Below are positions 60,235 to 64,000 of a stretch of 64,000 nucleotides of DNA, in pieces (the first letter of the stretch is position 1; each line of letters opens with the position of its first letter). Source of the DNA: Panacagrimonas sp963975245 (lineage in GTDB: Bacteria > Pseudomonadota > Gammaproteobacteria > Nevskiales > Nevskiaceae); assembly GCA_963975245.1 (NCBI GenBank), contig CAXBFJ010000008.1, forward strand, positions 186,001 through 250,000, given 5' to 3'. The position numbers and the translations under genes were made by a program. The notes beneath the pieces are model-generated. The model was given only the letters and a program-made list of their open reading frames with translations. It ran no database searches and was not told the DNA's origin.

Positions 60235-60861
60235 CTAAGCGCGCGCCAGCATTCTGGCGCTGGCATCGCTCAGACGTTTGAGGCTTGCACGCGACTGGCC
60301 GGCTCGCGAGCGAAGGGCAAGGCTGTGCATGGTGGTGGCGGCCAGTTTTCCCAGCATGGTCGGGTCGGCATCGGGAGGCAGTTCGCCATCGGCCAGGGCG
60401 CGTTCGAAGCGCGAGGTCAGCATCGCATCAATTCTTTGCAGCGTCCGGTCGAGATACTGGCGAATCTGCGGGTCGGCGTGAGCTTCGCTGGTTGCGGTGC
60501 ACATGACCATGCACCCGCGCGGGCCGTCATCACCTGAAAAGTAAACATTGAGGACGCGGCCATAAAAGGCGCGCAGTGCGGCCTCTAGGGGCTGGTCTGC
60601 GGTCAGCACCGGCTCCAGTTGCCCGGCCATATGCATGCCGAATTTGTCCATGGCCTGCAGGTAGATCGACCGCTTATTGCCAAAGGCCGCATACAAGCTG
60701 GGCCGGTTCATGCCGGTAGCCGTGGACAGGTCATCAAGCGAAGTGGCGCTGTACCCGCCCGACCAACATGAATCCATGGCCTGTTGCAGGGCTTGCTCAG
60801 GATCATAGCTGCGCGGTCGACCGCGGCGCTTGGTGGTTTTTAATTTTGTATCGTCTTGCAT
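60235..60861 (-). CDS. TetR/AcrR family regulator (AcrR-like)
   Basis: A 208-residue repressor: basic start KTTKRRGRPRSYDPEQAL, HTH region YSATSLDDLSTATGMNRPSLYAAFGNKRSIYLQAM in outline, and a helical ligand domain. The GRPRSYDPEQALQQAMD opening is common in this subgroup, which often controls neighbouring oxidoreductase or efflux genes. It diverges from the DJ-1/PfpI gene; GTATCG (60848-60853) and CGATAC (60890-60895) form an inverted pair in the intergenic region that could be its site. Confidence 0.9.
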   Translation of the reverse strand: MQDDTKLKTTKRRGRPRSYDPEQALQQAMDSCWSGGYSATSLDDLSTATGMNRPSLYAAFGNKRSIYLQAMDKFGMHMAGQLEPVLTADQPLEAALRAFYGRVLNVYFSGDDGPRGCMVMCTATSEAHADPQIRQYLDRTLQRIDAMLTSRFERALADGELPPDADPTMLGKLAATTMHSLALRSRAGQSRASLKRLSDASARMLARA

Positions 60862-60935
60862 AAAACAATTGACGTCTATAAATAGTTTGCGATACGGTAC
60901 AAAAAAAGTTCGGTGCTGATCTTGCCAGAAGCAGA

Positions 60936-61049
60936 TCAGAACTTGAATTCGTTCTTGTACCAGAAAAGCACATTGTCAGGTTTCACGCGCTTGCCCGACA
61001 CGGCCATTTCAAAAAGCGTTTGGGCTTGGATAAACGGCATCTCACCCAT
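60936..61049 (-). CDS. Short ORF, possible C-terminal remnant of a lost gene
   Basis: A 37-codon open frame (ATG 61049 to TGA 60936) reads MGEMPFIQAQTLFEMAVSG and continues with KPDNVLFWYKNEFKF. The amphipathic, aromatic-rich ending looks like the C-terminus of a real protein rather than random sequence, and the frame stays open some 15 codons further upstream on this strand. The intergenic region has no other gene. It could be a small gene or a relic truncated at the DJ-1 gene. I do not recognise the family. Confidence 0.3.
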   Translation of the reverse strand: MGEMPFIQAQTLFEMAVSGKRVKPDNVLFWYKNEFKF

Positions 61050-61100
61050 CTGATCAGGCCGGTGTGCGCCTCGTTCAAAACACAACAATCAGGAGACGAC

Positions 61101-61742
61101 ATGAAAGTTCTCGCGTTGGTGTACCCCGGCATGACCTTGCAGGATCTGGTAGGGCCGATTCAGGCCTGGAGCTTCCTGCCGGACTACGAGGTTCAGTTTG
61201 CATGGCATGAAGCGGGTCCGGTGCCGACTGACAGCGGCTTGAGCGTGCAGGCGACGCACAGCTTTGAAGACTGCTGGGAGAATCCCGACGTGCTCATGGT
61301 GGGTGGCGGCGCAAAGCCCACCATTGATCTGCTCGGTGACCAGAAGGTTCTGTCGTTTCTCGCCGAACGTGGCGAACGCGCCAAATGGGTCGCCAGTGTC
61401 TGTACCGGATCACTGCTGCTTGGCGCTGCGGGTCTACTTAAGGGGTATCGCGCCTCAGTGCACTGGGGCGCGCGTGAACAGTTGGCTCAGTTTGGTGCTG
61501 AGTTATCTGAAGAGCGCGTTTGCATTGATCGCAATCGCCTGACCGGTGGCGGCATCACCTCTGGCATTGATTTCGGTATTGCCATTGCAGGCCTTTGGGC
61601 GGGCGAGCCGGTGGGCCGCATGATCGAGCTGATCCTTGAATACGCACCAGAGCCGCCTTATGGAACGGGCAGGCCTGAACTTGCAGACCCGGCAACGCTG
61701 GCCGCCGGCCAGCAAGCCCTGGGTCAGGCAATGGGGTTCTGA
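61101..61742 (+). CDS. DJ-1/PfpI family protein (isonitrile hydratase-like)
   Basis: A 213-residue protein of the DJ-1/PfpI (class I glutamine amidotransferase-like) superfamily. MKVLALVYPGMTLQDLVGPIQ at the start and the nucleophilic-elbow Cys in WVASVCTGSLLLG, followed by ASVHWGAREQLAQFG, resemble isonitrile hydratase and ThiJ-like enzymes. A C-terminal TGGGITSGIDFG segment fits. GGAGACGAC lies before ATG 61101; the longer frame has no extra similarity. Activity unknown; redox stress role possible. Confidence 0.88.
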   Translation: MKVLALVYPGMTLQDLVGPIQAWSFLPDYEVQFAWHEAGPVPTDSGLSVQATHSFEDCWENPDVLMVGGGAKPTIDLLGDQKVLSFLAERGERAKWVASVCTGSLLLGAAGLLKGYRASVHWGAREQLAQFGAELSEERVCIDRNRLTGGGITSGIDFGIAIAGLWAGEPVGRMIELILEYAPEPPYGTGRPELADPATLAAGQQALGQAMGF

Positions 61743-61748
61743 GGCAAA

Positions 61749-62834
61749 TCAGATCTGCAGGATGTATCCGCGGTTGGCGGCCGCGGATCCATCCAGGAAT
61801 GCGCGGTAAACATCTTCTACAGCCGCGGGGCCCTGTTGTCGTGCCAAGCTGATCCCGGTTTGCACGCGGGGCAGCAGGGAGGCCCAGGCGGTGTTGAAGC
61901 GCTGCTGGAATGCTTCAGCACCCCAGGCCGACATGCGGCTGACGATGTGATCGGGGGCAAAGAAGAATTCCGGCGTCGGTCCGGGCAGCGGAAGGCCGGG
62001 GCGGATGGCTGTCCAATGTGTGCCGCCGACGGTGATGCTGTGCTTTAGGTGGGCGCCAAAATGCTCATGCACACTGGTCTGCACCGTGGCGTCGCCAGCC
62101 ATGTCGATGAACAGGCTGGGCTGATCCTGAGGCAGCGATGCGATATCGCTGTACTCCACAACGTCGTCATACAGATCGAGGCTTTTTACAAATTCCAGAT
62201 TGGCGCTGGAGGTCAGGCCGATCTGCCGGGTCTCGCCACGTTCACGCAGAAAATGCGCCATGCCGATCGCGGTTTTGGACGAGGCACTGGCGAGCACGAT
62301 GTCCTCCGCGCCCCAGCTTCCGCGATCCGCCAGATACTGATTCATCAGGAAGGCGGTCAACCCAAGCGGGCGAAAAATGGAGTGCCAGTCTTCGTCGTCG
62401 GCATTGTGTAACGGGTCTGCCGAGCAGCGCGAATATCGGTTGTAGAAAGGATTGAGCTGCTGGCGCGCTTCGGCGCCTTCGACGATGGTGCCCTGGTCAA
62501 CGCTCTTGGGCGTGAGCATGGCGTGGCTGGCCATGGGCCAGTAGCCGAACAGGCGCTCGCCCACTGCGACGCCTTCGACTCCGGACTGGATGACATCGGC
62601 ATAACCCCACACCGGAATCTGGCCCCAGCCTTCGGCGCAGGGATAGAACATCCAATAACCCAGAATGTCGCCATACGCGGCGTAGGTGATGTTGTTGGCG
62701 GTCAGCGCAAAGCGATCAACTTTGAGCAGAAGCTGGTTTTCCCGTGCTTCTGCGAGCGGCTGCTCAACCCATCGCGCCTCATGAAAATCATTCTGTCTGA
62801 CTTGAAACGCTTGCAGGTTTTCGGTGTTGCTCAT
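61749..62834 (-). CDS. DUF2855 family protein
   Basis: A 361-residue protein resembling medium-chain reductase folds (NITYAAYGDILGYWMFYP, ADVIQSGVEGVAVGERLFGYWP, DIVLASASSKTAIGMAHFL). DUF2855 matches this pattern: quinone-oxidoreductase-like without the zinc ligands. Cofactor and substrate are unknown. It is convergent with the DJ-1-like gene (six bases between the stops) and upstream of nothing clearly related. Confidence 0.85.
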   Translation of the reverse strand: MSNTENLQAFQVRQNDFHEARWVEQPLAEARENQLLLKVDRFALTANNITYAAYGDILGYWMFYPCAEGWGQIPVWGYADVIQSGVEGVAVGERLFGYWPMASHAMLTPKSVDQGTIVEGAEARQQLNPFYNRYSRCSADPLHNADDEDWHSIFRPLGLTAFLMNQYLADRGSWGAEDIVLASASSKTAIGMAHFLRERGETRQIGLTSSANLEFVKSLDLYDDVVEYSDIASLPQDQPSLFIDMAGDATVQTSVHEHFGAHLKHSITVGGTHWTAIRPGLPLPGPTPEFFFAPDHIVSRMSAWGAEAFQQRFNTAWASLLPRVQTGISLARQQGPAAVEDVYRAFLDGSAAANRGYILQI

Positions 62835-62843
62835 TTGTTTTCG

Positions 62844-64000
62844 CTACCCCATGAAGCCCAGATTGCTGCTGCCAAAATGATCCAGATTCGGAAACACCAG
62901 ACCCAGGTCGGATTCAGAGACGCCAAACCAGCGCGCCAGCGTTGCCCCGTACTGGTCTGTCGAGAGTGTTGGGATGATGCGGCCCAACTCTGCGTCGTCC
63001 GGCCCGTTGATGGTCAGGTTGGGCATGGTGCCGTAAATGCGTCCGCCAGCAACCGCGCCACCCACTACCAGGGCATGGCCGCCCCAGCCGTGATCCGAGC
63101 CGTCGCCATTGGAAGTCAGGGTGCGGCCAAAGTCTGAAGCGGTAAATGTTGTGACATCGTTTTCAGCGTTGATTTCCGCCATCGCGTTCTGGAATGCGAG
63201 AAGGCCGGCGCTGAGGCTTTCGAGCTGGCTGCTGAGTCGTCCGGCCTGTTCGTCGTGCGTATCAAAATCCGGATAGCTGATGAAGAACATCTGGCGGGAC
63301 TGTCCCACAGCACCGCGTGCCCGGATCATGCGCGCCGTCATTTTCAGTTGCTGCCCGAGGCGATCATTCGGGAAAACGGTATTGAGCGCCGGTACCGAAG
63401 CCAGACTGTCATTGACGAACTCAGCAAGATCCACGGAGCGGTTGCCTACGCCGGCATATTCGCGGGCGAGTAGCGATGGATGCGTGCGGGCCTGATCGAG
63501 CAGTTCCAGATAGGCATCGCCAGGTTCGCTTGGATCATTGATGACGCTGAATTCCGGTGCGCCGCCGGTGCCCAGTGCATAGGGCTGCGTATTCAGGCCG
63601 CCCTGCCAGACATTGCTGCCACTCAGACTGATATTGAATGACAGGCGCGGGTTGCCGGCCTGCGAACTGAGCAGATCGGCAATGCGTCCGCCCCAGCCAG
63701 AAGGCACCGAGCTTTGCGGTACCGAGGTCATCCACTGTTCCTGCTGATCGGAGTGCGAGAACAGGAAGCGCGGCAGGGCAACCGAACGGTTCAGATATTG
63801 GGTGCGTGTTATTGGCTCCACCAGCGTCCCGACATTGGCCACAAAGGCGGCCTTGCCACTGTCAAAGAGCGTCTTGACGCCACTGGAGCTGGCATGCAGA
63901 CCATACTGACCGGCACCGATACCAGCCGGCGCAATCGGCAGCAGGCTGTTCTGCGGCAAGGCCAATGATCTACGGGAGGTCTGGTACACCTGATAGCCCG
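62844..64000 (-). CDS. DUF1501 family protein (5' end beyond the window)
   Basis: The frame is open to the window edge, giving at least 385 residues. DUF1501 pattern: YQTSRRSLALPQNSLLPI, LFSHSDQQEQWMT, FDTHDEQAGRLSSQL, VTTFTASDFGRTLTSNGDGSDHGWGG (an AlkP-like DF-R-T and HGWGGH) and HALVVGGAVAGGRIYGTMP. DUF1501 proteins are exported, alkaline-phosphatase-like folds often paired with DUF1800 genes; the DUF1800 partner would lie outside this window. No signal visible because the N-terminus is cut off. Confidence 0.85.
   Translation of the reverse strand, partial: GYQVYQTSRRSLALPQNSLLPIAPAGIGAGQYGLHASSSGVKTLFDSGKAAFVANVGTLVEPITRTQYLNRSVALPRFLFSHSDQQEQWMTSVPQSSVPSGWGGRIADLLSSQAGNPRLSFNISLSGSNVWQGGLNTQPYALGTGGAPEFSVINDPSEPGDAYLELLDQARTHPSLLAREYAGVGNRSVDLAEFVNDSLASVPALNTVFPNDRLGQQLKMTARMIRARGAVGQSRQMFFISYPDFDTHDEQAGRLSSQLESLSAGLLAFQNAMAEINAENDVTTFTASDFGRTLTSNGDGSDHGWGGHALVVGGAVAGGRIYGTMPNLTINGPDDAELGRIIPTLSTDQYGATLARWFGVSESDLGLVFPNLDHFGSSNLGFMG

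Overview
The window looks like a chromosomal segment of a GC-rich gammaproteobacterium. The block polA / small-RNA locus / engB (yihA) / cytochrome c4 / dsbA, the pair lptM-lysA, the rph-rdgB-hemW run and the divergent pair tesA/ybbA are all gammaproteobacterial arrangements. The many acyl-CoA ligases, a CoA-transferase, a cytochrome P450, a DUF1501 protein and the APH-type kinase operon suggest a Nevskiales/Solimonadaceae- or Xanthomonadales-like lineage. That placement is inference from gene content and has not been tested against any database. No rRNA, tRNA, CRISPR array, insertion sequence or prophage was recognised.

Layout. 1-5.8 kb: the end of a thrombospondin-type-3-repeat protein, then a minus-strand membrane operon (SPFH protein, NfeD, haemolysin III/PAQR, PPK2), a parallel beta-helix lipoprotein and sufE. 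5.8-18.7 kb: mostly housekeeping genes (rph, rdgB, hemW, a carboxylesterase, lptM-lysA, polA, engB, cytochrome c4, dsbA, an M14 peptidase). A strong candidate sigma-E-driven small RNA with its own terminator lies just after polA. 18.7-25 kb: a regulator, three small membrane genes, and a minus-strand lipid-modification operon (FAD oxidoreductase, DUF1365, cyclopropane synthase, DUF1475, DUF2062).

25-36 kb: tesA and ybbA diverge. The ybbP permease that normally follows ybbA lies 5.4 kb downstream. Between them are an O-acyltransferase, a small metal-handling module (Cys-rich secreted protein, outer-membrane-like protein, MerP-like and MerT-like proteins), a DksA/TraR zinc-finger protein and a P450. 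A HAD-UbiA fusion follows. 35.8-38 kb: a bicistron of a Tat-exported flavin amine oxidase and a small SDR-fold protein that carries both sequence fingerprints of halohydrin dehalogenases.

38-50 kb: argB, pyrE, exonuclease III, ampG, a DUF389 membrane protein, an aldo/keto reductase, phosphoribulokinase, trmB, thiG and thiS. 50-64 kb: accessory lipid/acyl-CoA metabolism. This comprises an APH-kinase operon with a divergent TetR gene and a tandem operator-like repeat, a pseudogene carrying five in-frame TAG codons, a CaiB/BaiF CoA-transferase, an unusual fusion of a LuxR-type DNA-binding domain to an acyl-CoA ligase, a second acyl-CoA ligase, another TetR gene, and DJ-1/PfpI, DUF2855 and DUF1501 genes.

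The most unusual items are the halohydrin-dehalogenase-like SDR, the LuxR-HTH/acyl-CoA-ligase fusion, the sigma-E small RNA and the amber-riddled pseudogene. All calls come from reading the sequence and remembered family signatures; no search or structure prediction was run.
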